Origin: Parashewanella tropica
GTDB lineage: Bacteria > Pseudomonadota > Gammaproteobacteria > Enterobacterales > Shewanellaceae
Direction: 5' to 3'
DNA length: 64,000 bases
Assembly (NCBI RefSeq): GCF_004358445.1
Contig: NZ_CP037951.1
Location: forward strand, 1,103,501 to 1,167,500
Position 1 is the stretch's first letter; each line of letters begins with the position of its first letter. This document shows positions 1 through 9,879 of this stretch, in pieces. Both the position numbers and the translations under genes were made by a program. The notes beneath the pieces were generated by a model. The model made no database searches, was not told the DNA's origin, and saw only the letters and a list, made by a program, of their open reading frames with translations.

Positions 1-1
1 A

Positions 2-811
2 AAAGCCACAAAAGGTATTTTGGAGTTAGTTGGGCATTCTACAGTAGGCCTCGCTGAGGCCATTCCTGGATTAGGTATTCTTTTCAATATCATGAGCATA
101 ACGGAGAGAGCGATTTATTTAGCGGATAATGCATTCTCATACAGTGAATTGTGTGAAATGAAAGATCGATTAAAGGATTCCTTAGTTACGGATCCGGTAC
201 TACGAGTTATGTTTGATAAATCAGAAGCTAGAAAAACTTCTATAACGGAAATGGAATATTTTACGCAGACGGCTCCGACACTCCGTCGTTCACAAAGGCT
301 ATATCAAGAGTCAGATGACGACATATTAGAAGCAAGGCGTTATGAACTGGTTAGAGAGCTTAAGAGTGTTTGTGGTAAACGTATTTTAAAAAATGCTTGT
401 GACATTGCCTTTGATCTAGGTGGGATTCTAGGAGAAGGACTAAAGTTAGGAGGCGTAACAGCAGAAGCTGGGATAGCAGTAGGGGCGAGTATCTCGATTT
501 CCAGAGCAGGTATTACAGCTTTAAACCACTTGAAACGGCTTTATCATACTCATCAGGATGATGAAAAATCACCTAAAGCTAAACATCTACGTCGCTGTCG
601 CTTGATGGAGACGTTTTTTGTATTGACTCTTTCTTTTCTAGAGCAAGATTTTTCGGATGAAAGCCAAGCCATGAAACATGCGGCACAGTACCAAGAGCTC
701 AGGCAGTACTTCTATGCCATGGGGCTCAAACCAAAGGATATTATTGGCAAAGAGCTTGATGATAATCTTTTGAAATTCGTTTACGACGTGTTAAAGAAAC
801 GAGAACCATAA
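2..811 (+). CDS. Hypothetical protein, 5'-truncated by the window edge
   Basis: The frame is open from base 2 with no stop upstream, so this is most likely the C-terminal part of a longer protein; a TTG at 20 is the first possible start inside the window but has no clear ribosome site. The visible part has two hydrophobic, glycine-rich stretches (near residues 9-27 and 133-160 counted from the TTG) separated by a charged helical region, and ends in a basic helix. No catalytic motif is seen and I do not recognise the family. Glycine/alanine hydrophobic stretches inside an otherwise soluble, helical protein recall bacterial effectors that insert in membranes, but that is only an impression. Confidence 0.6.
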   Translation, partial: KATKGILELVGHSTVGLAEAIPGLGILFNIMSITERAIYLADNAFSYSELCEMKDRLKDSLVTDPVLRVMFDKSEARKTSITEMEYFTQTAPTLRRSQRLYQESDDDILEARRYELVRELKSVCGKRILKNACDIAFDLGGILGEGLKLGGVTAEAGIAVGASISISRAGITALNHLKRLYHTHQDDEKSPKAKHLRRCRLMETFFVLTLSFLEQDFSDESQAMKHAAQYQELRQYFYAMGLKPKDIIGKELDDNLLKFVYDVLKKREP

Positions 812-838
812 AAAAGCCCCGAACGAGTCGAGGCTATT
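811..838 (-). terminator. Rho-independent terminator of icd
   Basis: Read leftwards, a 7-bp stem (GCCTCGA/TCGGGGC with one G-U pair) is followed by a run of six T. It lies about 25 bases after the icd stop and directly after the stop of the opposing gene, so it separates two convergent transcripts. Confidence 0.7.
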
Positions 839-861
839 TACCAGATGTGAAAACTATAAAC

Positions 862-1869
862 TTATAGTCTTTCTAATACTGCATCGGTGAAATCAGTAGT
901 ACCGTGAGAACCACCTAAATCACGAGTAGTGCGGTCACCAGACTCAATCACATCAGCCACAGCTTTACGAATTTTCTCAGCTTTATCTGCCATACCTAAG
1001 TGCTCTAACATTTGAATAGACGCTAGGATAACAGAGGTTGGGTTCGCTAAGTTTTGACCAGCGATGTCAGGAGCTGAACCATGAACAGCTTCAAAGATTG
1101 CTGCATCTTTACCAATGTTCGCACCAGGCGCCATACCTAGGCCACCAACAAGACCAGCACATAGATCAGACAGAATGTCACCGAATAGGTTAGTGGTAAC
1201 TATCACGTCGAAGTTTTCTGGGTTCATAACTAACTTCATGCAAGTAGCATCAACGATCATTTCTTCTGTTTCGATGTCTGGATATTTCTCACCCACTTCT
1301 TTCGCTACTTTAAGGAATAGACCAGAAGTTGACTTCATGATGTTCGCTTTGTGAACGATGGTTACTTTTTTGCGGTTTTCGTTACGAGCTAGCTCATAAG
1401 CGAAAGTGGCAATTTTTTCAGCACCTTCACGAGTGATAACTGACATTGCTTCTGCTGTGCAGCCATCTTCAGAAACGGTTTGACCAAGACCTGAGTACAT
1501 GCCTTGCGTGTTTTCACGAATAGTGATGATATCGATGTCTTCGTAACGAGCTTGAGTGCCTTTAAATGAGTGCACTGGACGAACGTTTGCGTATAGAGAG
1601 AATTTTTTACGCAAAGTCACGTTGATAGAAGTAAAGCCACCGCCAACAGGAGTCGTTAATGGACCTTTAAGGGTGATCTTATTTTTCTCGATCAAATCTA
1701 GAGTTTGTTGCGGAAGTAGTTCACCGTGCTTCTCTAGAGCGACTAAACCAGCATCAGCAAATTCATATTCAAAATCACAACCGACTTTATCTAGGATTTT
1801 TAGAGCAGAATCAATAATGCTTGGACCAATCCCGTCGCCAGGGATCACGGTAATTGTACGTTTAGACAT
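862..1869 (-). CDS. icd: NAD-dependent isocitrate dehydrogenase
   Basis: 335 residues, the length of the short NAD-linked isocitrate/isopropylmalate dehydrogenase family (oxidative decarboxylation of isocitrate to 2-oxoglutarate, TCA cycle, cytoplasm). Visible signatures: substrate loop TSINVTLRKKF with its serine, arginine-rich YANVRP, catalytic tyrosine in RENTQGMYSG, catalytic lysine in IVHKANIMK, metal aspartates in NLFGDILSD, and the cofactor loop HGSAPDIAG. RENTxGxYSG favours isocitrate dehydrogenase over LeuB. A good GGAA ribosome site precedes the ATG. Monocistronic, divergent from the S9 peptidase gene and closed by its own terminator. Confidence 0.9.
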   Translation of the reverse strand: MSKRTITVIPGDGIGPSIIDSALKILDKVGCDFEYEFADAGLVALEKHGELLPQQTLDLIEKNKITLKGPLTTPVGGGFTSINVTLRKKFSLYANVRPVHSFKGTQARYEDIDIITIRENTQGMYSGLGQTVSEDGCTAEAMSVITREGAEKIATFAYELARNENRKKVTIVHKANIMKSTSGLFLKVAKEVGEKYPDIETEEMIVDATCMKLVMNPENFDVIVTTNLFGDILSDLCAGLVGGLGMAPGANIGKDAAIFEAVHGSAPDIAGQNLANPTSVILASIQMLEHLGMADKAEKIRKAVADVIESGDRTTRDLGGSHGTTDFTDAVLERL

Positions 1870-2094
1870 GAAATTTCCTTCAACAGCTTATTTTTTCATT
1901 TATTGTGCAAATGGATGTCAATGTTTTGATTGTTTATGCAACCAAAATAAAATTATGACAGCATGGTATGACCACATATTTTAAACAGATTTCACTTTTT
2001 TTTACAGAAAATAGTGACCCATATCGTTCTTTTTTGAATATTGTGAGACTATTCAGTTAAAACCACTCCCAATTCACAATAAGAGAGGACGAAA

Positions 2095-4896
2095 GTGAAG
2101 GTTTCTAAACTCGCCGCTGCGCTCATGGTTACAGCTTCGGTAGCCATGGTTCCTGTGAGTGAGGCTGCTAAGCCGCTGACACTCCAAGATATAATGAAAT
2201 TTGAGTCTTTAACTAAGCCAGTCATTTCAGATAATGGCTTAACATTGGCTGTTGAAGCTAAGCCTGATAGAGGCGATAGTCGAGTCATTGTGAAGTTACT
2301 TTCGTCACAAAAGCACTTTGATATTCAAGATGCAGCTCGTCCCAAAGTCAGTGCTGATGGTCGATTTGTAGCGATGGTCAAAACAGTTCCGCTTTTAAAG
2401 CGTGCAACTGCAGATGCCAAGCAAAAGAAAAAACTAAAAGCAGGGCTTATCTTACTTGATACTCAAACCGGTGAGCAGAAGGTATTTAAAAAGGTTAAAT
2501 CGTTTGAATTTAACGAGGCTGGCTCACATTTGTTGGTTCGTTTAGATGGTTTCAGTAAAAGTAAAAATAAAGACGAAGCGGAAAAAGACAAAAAAGCAGA
2601 GTCTAAAGGCGAAGATAAAAAGCAGCCTAAAGTCGATAAATTCGACAAAGGCTATACCGTAAAGCTGTTAGCTCTACAAAAAGGTACCGATACCGAATTC
2701 AAAAACGTTACCTCCTACCAGTTTGATAAGGCTGGTAAAGGTTTAGTGCTGGCGATTAATAATGTTAAAGATAAACAGCATAAATTAGAGCGTATCGATT
2801 TGGCAAGTAACCAAGCAAAGTCATTGTTCAACTCTGATACCCTGCAACTTGGTAGTGTGGCAACATCAAACGATGGAAAATGGGCTGCATTTACTGCAGG
2901 CAAAGCTGAAGACTTACCTTATGGTCGTGAATATCAGTTAAACCTCGTGTCACTGGAAGACGGTAACATCACTTCTTTTGCCAGTACTAACGATTGGAAG
3001 CTTAACCGCTACAGTAAACTCTCGTTTTCTAAAGACAGTTCTCGCTTGTTCTTCGGCCGTGTGCCGGAAGTCAGTCAACAGTTAAAATTAGCTAAAATTA
3101 AAACGGCTAATGATTTATACAATATCAATATCATTGATGATGAGCGCAAGCTAAGAGTGTGGAATGGTGAAGATCCACTGATCAAGCCGAATGAAATCAA
3201 GCAATATAAAAATGAGTTAAAGCGTACTTATTTGGCGGTATTGGATCTTGGCAAACAGGCAATTACTCAACTTGCTGATCCTAAGGTCAAAAATGTTCAA
3301 ATGAGTGAGCAGCCTACTCGACTATTGGCAAAAACCGATAAGCCCTATCAAAAAATGATCACTTGGGCTGGGTTCTATAGTGATTACTACCTTGTGGATA
3401 TCGGCTCAGGTAAACAAACTAAGGTTTTGACTCAATACCCAACTTATTGGCAGCCGTCTTTATCGCCAGAAGGGAATTACTTAGCTTATTACTACCTAGG
3501 AAATATTTATCTTTATGATGTTGCCAATAAAACCAAAACAAATGTGTCTAAAGGCTTAAAAGTTGGATTTGCCAACGAAGATCACGATTATCCATCTAAT
3601 CCTCCCGGATATGGTTTTGGACCTTGGATTGATGGTGAAAAAGCGGTTTTAGTTTATGACAAATATGATGTTTGGCGCTTAGATATTGCCAATGGCAAAA
3701 TGACCAAATTGACGAATGGTCGTAAGCAGGGTGTTCAATTTCGAGTTACAGGATTGCCTAAATCGGATGTACCAACATGGTTGAAGTCTGATGAGAAGGT
3801 GTTGTTAAAAGGCTATAACGACCGAACTAAGTCTGATGATTTTTATCGTCTTAACTTAGCTGGTGGCACTGAGCAATTGTCCGCAGAACCCGTGAAGCTA
3901 AAGGTACTTGCGCGTAGTAAAGATGCCAAGACTTTAGTTTACTCTAAAGAGCGTTATGATCTGTTTCCTGATCTATTTGCAGCGAAAGATTACTTAAATC
4001 CCCAGCAAGCCGAGCAACAAACTGATCTGAATAAACAGATTGAGCCATTCAACTGGGGGAGTTCTGAGTTAGTTCAGTGGACCAACTCTGATGGTAAGCC
4101 ATTAGATGGCGTGCTTATCAAGCCTGCAAATTATCAAGACGGCAAACGTGTACCCGTGCTTGTGTATTACTACCGCTTTATGAGCGACCGTTTACATTCA
4201 TTTCCTGATATGAAGATCAACCACAGACCAAATTTTGCTTGGTTTGTCGACAATGGTTATGCGGTATTCTTGCCGGATATTCGTTTTGAAGTGGGTTATC
4301 CGGGACCATCATCGGTTAAGGCACTGACTTCAGGTGTACAGCATTTAATTGATATAGGAGTGGCAGATCCGAAAGCCATTGGTATTCAAGGGCACTCTTG
4401 GGCGGGTTATCAAACCGCTTATGCTGTGACGCAAACCAATATCTTTGCCGCAGCAGTGAGTGGTGCACCCGTTTCAAATATGACCAGTGCTTACAGTGGT
4501 ATTCGTCATGCCTCTGGTTTAGCACGCCAGTTCCAATATGAAACAGGACAAAGTCGTATTGGTAAACCGCTTTATGCTGATCCATTAAAGTACATCGAAA
4601 ACTCACCAGTATTCTATGCGGATAGAATCCACACGCCGATGATGATCATGTTTGGTGATAAAGATGGTGCCGTGCCGTGGGAGCAAGGGGTTGAGATGTA
4701 CTTAGCCATGCGCCGAGCAGGTAAAGATGTCGTTATGCTGCAATATCAAAATGAGCCTCATCATTTGAAGCAATATCCAAATAAATTGGATTATTCTATT
4801 AAGATGATGCAGTATTTCGATCATTATCTAAAAGGTAAGCCTGCGCCGAAATGGCTAAGTCAAGGTGAGCCTTACTACGAGTACAAGAAGAACTGA
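2095..4896 (+). CDS. Secreted S9-family (prolyl oligopeptidase-like) peptidase
   Basis: 933 residues starting at GTG behind AGAGAGGA. An N-terminal signal peptide (cleavage likely after SEA, residue 24-25) sends it to the periplasm. The first two thirds are a beta-propeller-like region interrupted near residues 155-185 by a strongly charged Lys/Glu/Asp insert. The C-terminal alpha/beta hydrolase carries Ser768 in GHSWAG, Asp857 in GDKDGAVP and His889 or His890 in NEPHH, a complete S9 triad. Family members cleave short peptides or act as dipeptidyl/acyl-peptidases; the exact substrate cannot be read here. Single gene, divergent from icd and followed by a strong terminator. Confidence 0.9.
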   Translation: MKVSKLAAALMVTASVAMVPVSEAAKPLTLQDIMKFESLTKPVISDNGLTLAVEAKPDRGDSRVIVKLLSSQKHFDIQDAARPKVSADGRFVAMVKTVPLLKRATADAKQKKKLKAGLILLDTQTGEQKVFKKVKSFEFNEAGSHLLVRLDGFSKSKNKDEAEKDKKAESKGEDKKQPKVDKFDKGYTVKLLALQKGTDTEFKNVTSYQFDKAGKGLVLAINNVKDKQHKLERIDLASNQAKSLFNSDTLQLGSVATSNDGKWAAFTAGKAEDLPYGREYQLNLVSLEDGNITSFASTNDWKLNRYSKLSFSKDSSRLFFGRVPEVSQQLKLAKIKTANDLYNINIIDDERKLRVWNGEDPLIKPNEIKQYKNELKRTYLAVLDLGKQAITQLADPKVKNVQMSEQPTRLLAKTDKPYQKMITWAGFYSDYYLVDIGSGKQTKVLTQYPTYWQPSLSPEGNYLAYYYLGNIYLYDVANKTKTNVSKGLKVGFANEDHDYPSNPPGYGFGPWIDGEKAVLVYDKYDVWRLDIANGKMTKLTNGRKQGVQFRVTGLPKSDVPTWLKSDEKVLLKGYNDRTKSDDFYRLNLAGGTEQLSAEPVKLKVLARSKDAKTLVYSKERYDLFPDLFAAKDYLNPQQAEQQTDLNKQIEPFNWGSSELVQWTNSDGKPLDGVLIKPANYQDGKRVPVLVYYYRFMSDRLHSFPDMKINHRPNFAWFVDNGYAVFLPDIRFEVGYPGPSSVKALTSGVQHLIDIGVADPKAIGIQGHSWAGYQTAYAVTQTNIFAAAVSGAPVSNMTSAYSGIRHASGLARQFQYETGQSRIGKPLYADPLKYIENSPVFYADRIHTPMMIMFGDKDGAVPWEQGVEMYLAMRRAGKDVVMLQYQNEPHHLKQYPNKLDYSIKMMQYFDHYLKGKPAPKWLSQGEPYYEYKKN

Positions 4897-4911
4897 TCGA
4901 CAACTTGATAC

Positions 4912-4942
4912 AAAAACACCGCCAACTGGCGGTGTTTTATTA
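4912..4942. terminator. Bidirectional terminator
   Basis: Stem ACACCGCCA/TGGCGGTGT flanked by A-run on one side and TTTTATT on the other. It sits between the convergent S9 peptidase and DUF3147 genes and can serve both. Confidence 0.85.
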
Positions 4943-4950
4943 GAAAATGT

Positions 4951-5301
4951 TTAAAGCAAATTTACGCCAAATAGTTTGGCAAACCATGAGAATCCCCAAA
5001 AACACACAATTGAAATGAGTGCACAAATGCCTAGGGTTATCCAAAAACTGAATCGAGCATGAAGGTATGGAAATGCAAGAAACATAGGAAGAGTAGGAAC
5101 AACATACCAAAAGGTATACCAAGCATGATTATCGAGTTTTTCGGTACTCTGACCTTCAATATTCATCCAAATAAGCGCTAGGATTGTGACCATGGGCAAG
5201 GCGGCGGTAAGTGCTCCAAGCTTGTCACTACGTTTAGCTATTTCAGACACAGCAACAATTACAGCCGCTGTGATTAAATATTTGGTGATGATCCAATACA
5301 T
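4951..5301 (-). CDS. DUF3147 family inner-membrane protein
   Basis: 116 residues with four predicted hydrophobic segments (about residues 5-20, 30-48, 63-82 and 88-108), ending in a short amphipathic tail. The spacing of the segments and the LGALTAALPMVTILALIW stretch match DUF3147 proteins common in Shewanella and relatives; function unknown. Convergent with the S9 peptidase; no obvious operon partner, since the next minus-strand gene lies about 75 bases away with its own start. Confidence 0.75.
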   Translation of the reverse strand: MYWIITKYLITAAVIVAVSEIAKRSDKLGALTAALPMVTILALIWMNIEGQSTEKLDNHAWYTFWYVVPTLPMFLAFPYLHARFSFWITLGICALISIVCFWGFSWFAKLFGVNLL

Positions 5302-5375
5302 GCAATTTGCTCATGAAAACAAGATCTAATGACGTTGTTTTACCTTATTTTATATGGGTTAACAAATTGGATTAT

Positions 5376-5762
5376 TTAAATTGTTAACTCTGCATCAAGG
5401 TATTGTTGGAAGGTATCCGTGCCCCACGCTGCTAAGTGATCATTTACGAATAATAGCGGCGTACACTCATCTCTGGTGGTCTTACCGTCAGATTTACCTT
5501 TATGAGTCCGATAAAACAACACTAACATTTTTTTACCATCACTGACCTTGGCTTCACTGAAATCTGCGGTTCCTAGCTTACTTCTGACGAGTTCAATATG
5601 TTGACCTAGGCTCAGTTGGGTAAGGGCGTGTTGGTTATGAGCTTGCCTATCTTCCCAGTCCATATCTGATATTTTGGGCTCATAATTTGTCATGGCAACA
5701 GCAACAAAAACGGTATAAACCGCAAAACCGATGCCAACGATAAGGGGTACTTTTGACTTCAT
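5376..5762 (-). CDS. DUF3192 family protein
   Basis: 128 residues with an N-terminal hydrophobic helix (residues 5-24) that probably anchors a periplasmic domain. The body contains the DUF3192 pattern: LSLGQHIELVRSKLGTADF followed by a VLFYRTH strand, a DECTPL motif and a final AWG. The layout resembles the SmpA/BamE-like fold, in which a small repeat senses envelope state, but no function is established. Encoded just downstream of xni and probably transcribed in the same leftward direction. Confidence 0.75.
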   Translation of the reverse strand: MKSKVPLIVGIGFAVYTVFVAVAMTNYEPKISDMDWEDRQAHNQHALTQLSLGQHIELVRSKLGTADFSEAKVSDGKKMLVLFYRTHKGKSDGKTTRDECTPLLFVNDHLAAWGTDTFQQYLDAELTI

Positions 5763-5785
5763 TTTGATGTCCGTATTCTTTTATT

Positions 5786-6541
5786 TTAATTTATTCTAAA
5801 GTCACTTAATCGAGCTTTCAATGGAGAGTTTGTAACCATTTTTGAAAGTTTATAGCTGATTCGAGCCATTTCCTTCCCATCAGCGAGTTTTTTGGCTTGT
5901 TTCTCGCCCAGTGTGTCCAGAGAATTGTAGATATTAGCAATACTACGAAAAGTCTTTAAAAGTTCAGCTGCAGATTTTGGACCTATGCCTGCAATACCTG
6001 GGATCTTATTGCCACTTGAACCAGCTAGAGCCCAAAATTCTAAAAATTGATTTTGCTCAACACCATATTTCTGCTCTAGCTTTTGAACATCAAAATATTG
6101 CTGGGCATAGTGATCCCACTGTTTAATACTTGGGTGTAATAACTGGCTAAAACCAGCATCAGTTGAAACAATAACAGCTTCACCATCGTGTTCAGCTAAT
6201 TTGGTTGCGAGTGTTGCAATCGCATCATCCGCTTCCGATTCTGCGGTTAGGTTGTGCCAACCTCGACCATCAAATTCATTTTTTATCTGCTCAAGCCCTT
6301 TTGTTAACGCTTCAGGCATAGGCTTACGACCTTTTTTGTAGTCTTGATAAAGCTCCTTGCGCCATGACTCTTGACTGCCTTCCCAAACAAACACTAGATG
6401 AGTAGGGGAGTGATATTTGATCAGCTTTTGGGTTGCCGACACTAATCTCAGACACAGAGCATTCATATCGGATTCATCTGGCTGAGTTGCATGCATCCGA
6501 CGGATCAGGTTAAGGGCGTCAATAATCAGCAGTCGATTCAT
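5786..6541 (-). CDS. xni: Flap endonuclease Xni (ExoIX-like)
   Basis: 251 residues from the ATG at 6541, which overlaps the ppnN stop as ATGA; the longer reading frame starting 18 bases earlier has no support. The protein has the 5'-nuclease fold: N-terminal LLIIDALNLIRR with the first metal aspartate, ESEADDAIATLA and VSTDAGFSQLL as the acidic cluster, then a helix-hairpin-helix region with IPGIAGIGPKSAAELL. It lacks a polymerase domain. Xni acts on flapped DNA in the cytoplasm. Translational coupling to ppnN is likely from the overlap and the AGGTG site inside the ppnN end. Confidence 0.9.
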   Translation of the reverse strand: MNRLLIIDALNLIRRMHATQPDESDMNALCLRLVSATQKLIKYHSPTHLVFVWEGSQESWRKELYQDYKKGRKPMPEALTKGLEQIKNEFDGRGWHNLTAESEADDAIATLATKLAEHDGEAVIVSTDAGFSQLLHPSIKQWDHYAQQYFDVQKLEQKYGVEQNQFLEFWALAGSSGNKIPGIAGIGPKSAAELLKTFRSIANIYNSLDTLGEKQAKKLADGKEMARISYKLSKMVTNSPLKARLSDFRIN

Positions 6542-7893
6542 TTGTTCACCTGATAGCAAGGTGTGTATTTACTGCCCGGTAGTTTCATTCTTTGTTGATC
6601 TACAAATGCAGAAAGTAGCTTGTCCATCATCGCCATTAATTTTTTATCTCCATTAATATGAAAAGGTCCATGTTCCTTAATGAGCTGAATGGTTTCACCT
6701 TTAACATTACCCGCTACTACCGCTGAAAAAGCACGTCTTAAGTTAGCGGCCAATTCTGCTTTTTCCATATCAAACTCAAGTGTTAGCTCACCGACATTCT
6801 TATGGGTAGGTATAAAAGGTTGCTGAAATTGTGGATCGATGTATAGCTCCCAAGCAAAGTGATATGAGTCGTTTGTGGAGCGACGGTACTGTTTAACATC
6901 ACTCATACTTGTAGCCATAAGTTGAGCAACGGCTTTAGGATCATCAATAATGATTTGATATTTATTTTGAGCTTCGGTGCCAAGTGTATTACCGATAAAA
7001 TCGTCTATTTCTTTGAAGTAATCGGCTGACTCTGTTGGGCCTGTTAATACGACTGGAACAGGATAATCCTTGTTTTTGGGATCCAGCAAAATACCCAGTA
7101 AATAGAGAAGCTCTTCGGCTGTGCCAGCTCCTCCAGGAAATATGACTACCCCATGACCAAGTCGAATAAAGGCTTCTAACCGTTTTTCAATATCAGGGAG
7201 AGTGACCAGTTCATTAACGATTTGATTAGGTGGCTCAGAGGCGATGATACTTGGTTCAGTTAAACCGATATAACGAGCTTGATAATTTCGTTGTTTAGCA
7301 TGACCGATTGTTGCCCCTTTCATGGGGCCTTTCATGGCACCGGGTCCACAGCCTGTGCAAATATCGAGACCTCGAAGTCCCATTTGATAACCTACCTCTT
7401 TCGTGTAGAGGTACTCATGCTGTCTAATACTATGACCACCCCAGCAAACCACGATATTAGGGAAACTTCGTTTAGCAATGGCCTTAGCGTTGCGTAAAAT
7501 ATCGAATACTACGTTAGTGATGTGGGAGGGGTTGCTAAGGTCTAAATTTTTAATGTTATCGTACTTGTTACTTAAGTAGACAATATCGCGAAGTACACTG
7601 AATAGTAATTCTTGAGTACCGGCAATGATTTTGCCATCGACAAATGCTTGAGCAGGAGGGTTGACCAACTCAAGCTTTACACCACGAGCTTGTTGAATAA
7701 CGTGGATTTCAAAATCTTGGTGGAGAGAGAAGAGGTCTTCATCACTGTCAGATTGTAAACCTGCACATAATACGGCCAAGGAGCAACGTCGGAATAGCTG
7801 GTATAACTCGCTTGACGCACTGTGTTTAAGTCGCTTTACCTCGAATTGAGACATTAGCTCCATACTGCCTCGGGGACTGATGTATTTTCTCAT
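6538..7893 (-). CDS. ppnN: Pyrimidine/purine nucleotide 5'-monophosphate nucleosidase
   Basis: 451 residues from the ATG at 7893, chosen because GGAGGAAAT lies just upstream and the start MRKYISPRGSM aligns with the E. coli protein. PpnN (YgdH) cleaves nucleoside monophosphates into base and ribose phosphate and is stimulated by ppGpp. It has the LOG-family motif PGGAGTAEE (near residue 240 of the mature frame) and an N-terminal DUF4478-like plus C-terminal DUF3412-like region as in the family. Its location in the same window as relA fits a stringent-response role but there is no physical linkage. Overlaps xni by four bases. Confidence 0.92.
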   Translation of the reverse strand: MRKYISPRGSMELMSQFEVKRLKHSASSELYQLFRRCSLAVLCAGLQSDSDEDLFSLHQDFEIHVIQQARGVKLELVNPPAQAFVDGKIIAGTQELLFSVLRDIVYLSNKYDNIKNLDLSNPSHITNVVFDILRNAKAIAKRSFPNIVVCWGGHSIRQHEYLYTKEVGYQMGLRGLDICTGCGPGAMKGPMKGATIGHAKQRNYQARYIGLTEPSIIASEPPNQIVNELVTLPDIEKRLEAFIRLGHGVVIFPGGAGTAEELLYLLGILLDPKNKDYPVPVVLTGPTESADYFKEIDDFIGNTLGTEAQNKYQIIIDDPKAVAQLMATSMSDVKQYRRSTNDSYHFAWELYIDPQFQQPFIPTHKNVGELTLEFDMEKAELAANLRRAFSAVVAGNVKGETIQLIKEHGPFHINGDKKLMAMMDKLLSAFVDQQRMKLPGSKYTPCYQVNK

Positions 7894-7937
7894 ATTTCCT
7901 CCAAGTAACAATGATGTGCTTTCTAAAAGGCCGCAAA

Positions 7938-9491
7938 TCAGAAATCGATGATGACTCTATCCCTACCTTGATCTTTGGCTTGGTACAGTGCCGCATCTGC
8001 ACGATTAAACGTGCTATCAACATCTTCTCCTGCAGAGACTTTGGCTGCTCCGATTGAAAGTGTGACTGTGATAGGTTGGCCTTTAAATTTAAATGGGATA
8101 CTTTTAATTCTATCTTTTACTCTTGATAATAGTGGCTTGATATTGTCATTGCTAACATCTGGTAAAAGTAAAACAAATTCTTCACCGCCATAACGCGCAA
8201 CGAATTCGCTGTCTCTTAACGCACTTTTAATCCCTTTTGCGATCACTTGTAAGGTTTTATCACCAGTACTGTGTCCAAAGTTATCGTTAATGACTTTGAA
8301 GTGATCGACATCAGCCACAGCAACCCATAGATCCGTTTGTTGGCGTTTCACCTTTTGGTATTCAATGTTTAGCTTTTCCTCGAGTGCCGTGCGGTTTGGC
8401 AGCTGGGTGAGAGGATCGAGCAAGTTAAGTTTTTGCTGCTCTTGCAGCTTATCTTTGTAATGAGAAACTTCATCTGTTAACTGGCTCAACTCTTTACGCA
8501 TCGAGTCTATTGAGTGTTGGAGTTGTTGCTTATCCCTTTGTTCAATTTTCTGCTTTTGAGTCAGTACTGCTTGTAGCTGACCTAATTGGCCTCGAATCTG
8601 CTGTTTTAGCTCATCTATATCATGGGTGATAGAGAGAGAGACGCCAACGTTAGTGATATGGTTACTCGCGGCCTGATTCAACTCTTGATGGATAATATGG
8701 CACTTATCACTTTGGACTTGTACCGTATTGGTAATGTCACCAACCGTTGAAAGGGTTTGGTTTAAGATACTTAAAAACTCTTGGGCAGAGTTCTTCTCGC
8801 GCAATAAATTATCGACCACCAAACTTAAAATAACGTGATAGGCTGATATTAATTCATTAAAGTCAACGTTGTCGGTTAAAACGGCTTGTATGGTAGAAAC
8901 CTTATCTCGCTGCTCTGGCTTAAACTCTAAATCGTCAATGATGGTATGAAGCTCACGAGCTAGCGCAATATGCTTATCTTCAAGTTCGAATTCAAGATCT
9001 TGTTGGAATTGTAGCTCTAGGACTTTTTCATAATGCGAAATAAGCTGCTCAATTTTTGGTAAATATTCCCAAACCGTATGAAATGGTTTTTTCATTTCAT
9101 TTTTGAAATAAATCAGCTCTCGTTTATTTTCATCAGGGAGGGATTTTACTCGCTGCAGTTGGCTGGCAACTCGAGTTAGACCATGTCGGCTTTCATCGAG
9201 AAAAGAGCTTAATTGACGATGCTGAGTTTGTAACGTACGTTCAATATCGTTGATTTCTTGCTGATAGGTATCGATATCTTCAAACTTGGTTAATTGTCGG
9301 CGCAATTTGGCAAGCTTATTATCGAGCTCAAAGTTTTGGCCTTTACTGGCGATGCTGAGATCAGAGATAAAACTTAACAGGCGGTTGTATTTATTGTCTC
9401 TATCTTGAAGTACCGCTTTTAATTCCTTTTTGCTATCTAAAAGTTGTTGTTTTAGTTCGTCTGTTGCAACTTTTACTGCAGTATCCTTCAT
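7938..9491 (-). CDS. Diguanylate cyclase with long coiled-coil N-terminus
   Basis: 517 residues. Residues 1-350 are mostly heptad-like helices without transmembrane segments, so the protein is cytoplasmic and probably oligomerises through coiled coils. The C-terminal domain (about 355-517) is a GGDEF domain with active-site signature RYGGEEF, a DHFKVINDNFGHSTGD loop and NRTALEEKL, all consistent with c-di-GMP synthesis from GTP. The usual inhibitory RxxD four residues before the signature reads RDSE here, so product inhibition may be weak. GGAAG precedes the ATG. Upstream of ppnN with a 45-base gap; it could share a transcript. Confidence 0.88.
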   Translation of the reverse strand: MKDTAVKVATDELKQQLLDSKKELKAVLQDRDNKYNRLLSFISDLSIASKGQNFELDNKLAKLRRQLTKFEDIDTYQQEINDIERTLQTQHRQLSSFLDESRHGLTRVASQLQRVKSLPDENKRELIYFKNEMKKPFHTVWEYLPKIEQLISHYEKVLELQFQQDLEFELEDKHIALARELHTIIDDLEFKPEQRDKVSTIQAVLTDNVDFNELISAYHVILSLVVDNLLREKNSAQEFLSILNQTLSTVGDITNTVQVQSDKCHIIHQELNQAASNHITNVGVSLSITHDIDELKQQIRGQLGQLQAVLTQKQKIEQRDKQQLQHSIDSMRKELSQLTDEVSHYKDKLQEQQKLNLLDPLTQLPNRTALEEKLNIEYQKVKRQQTDLWVAVADVDHFKVINDNFGHSTGDKTLQVIAKGIKSALRDSEFVARYGGEEFVLLLPDVSNDNIKPLLSRVKDRIKSIPFKFKGQPITVTLSIGAAKVSAGEDVDSTFNRADAALYQAKDQGRDRVIIDF

Positions 9492-9879
9492 AATCTGCTT
9501 CCTTTCTCAAAGGCTACTAAAAATTTATACTCGATGTAGATGAGCGTGAGTAAAATGACTCATTCTCGTAGGTCTTGTCTTGTTGTCAAACATTTCGATT
9601 ATTTTTTGTTAGAGTTTGTTACCGTTATCACAAGTTCTACGTTGAGCTTCTGTATAAACTCAGCAAATAGCATAAAGACCAAGATCTAATGGTATCGAAA
9701 TGAATATTCTGGTCAATCATTGTTTGTGATAATTGTTGAGTATTTGTGTAATTATTTAATGACTTTAATATGAATATTTTTAAAAGATCCTATGAATTGT
9801 GATTCTGATTATTGAATTTGAGCTGAGATTGATATAATTGCTCGTAGTTAGTGTGCTAAAAAATAATAAGGATAGATTT
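9492..9879. other. AT-rich divergent intergenic region
   Basis: About 390 bases between the divergent diguanylate cyclase and M61 peptidase genes. It should hold both promoters. I see AT-rich tracts but no convincing operator, riboswitch, small RNA or ORF. Confidence 0.4.

Noticed and set aside
2..811. Death-fold domain in the left-edge protein
   Set aside because: Helical C-terminus lacks the LG...W...L pattern of the other three proteins.
1556..1984. 142-codon ORF antisense to icd
   Set aside because: Shadow of icd that runs into the promoter gap; no recognisable protein features.
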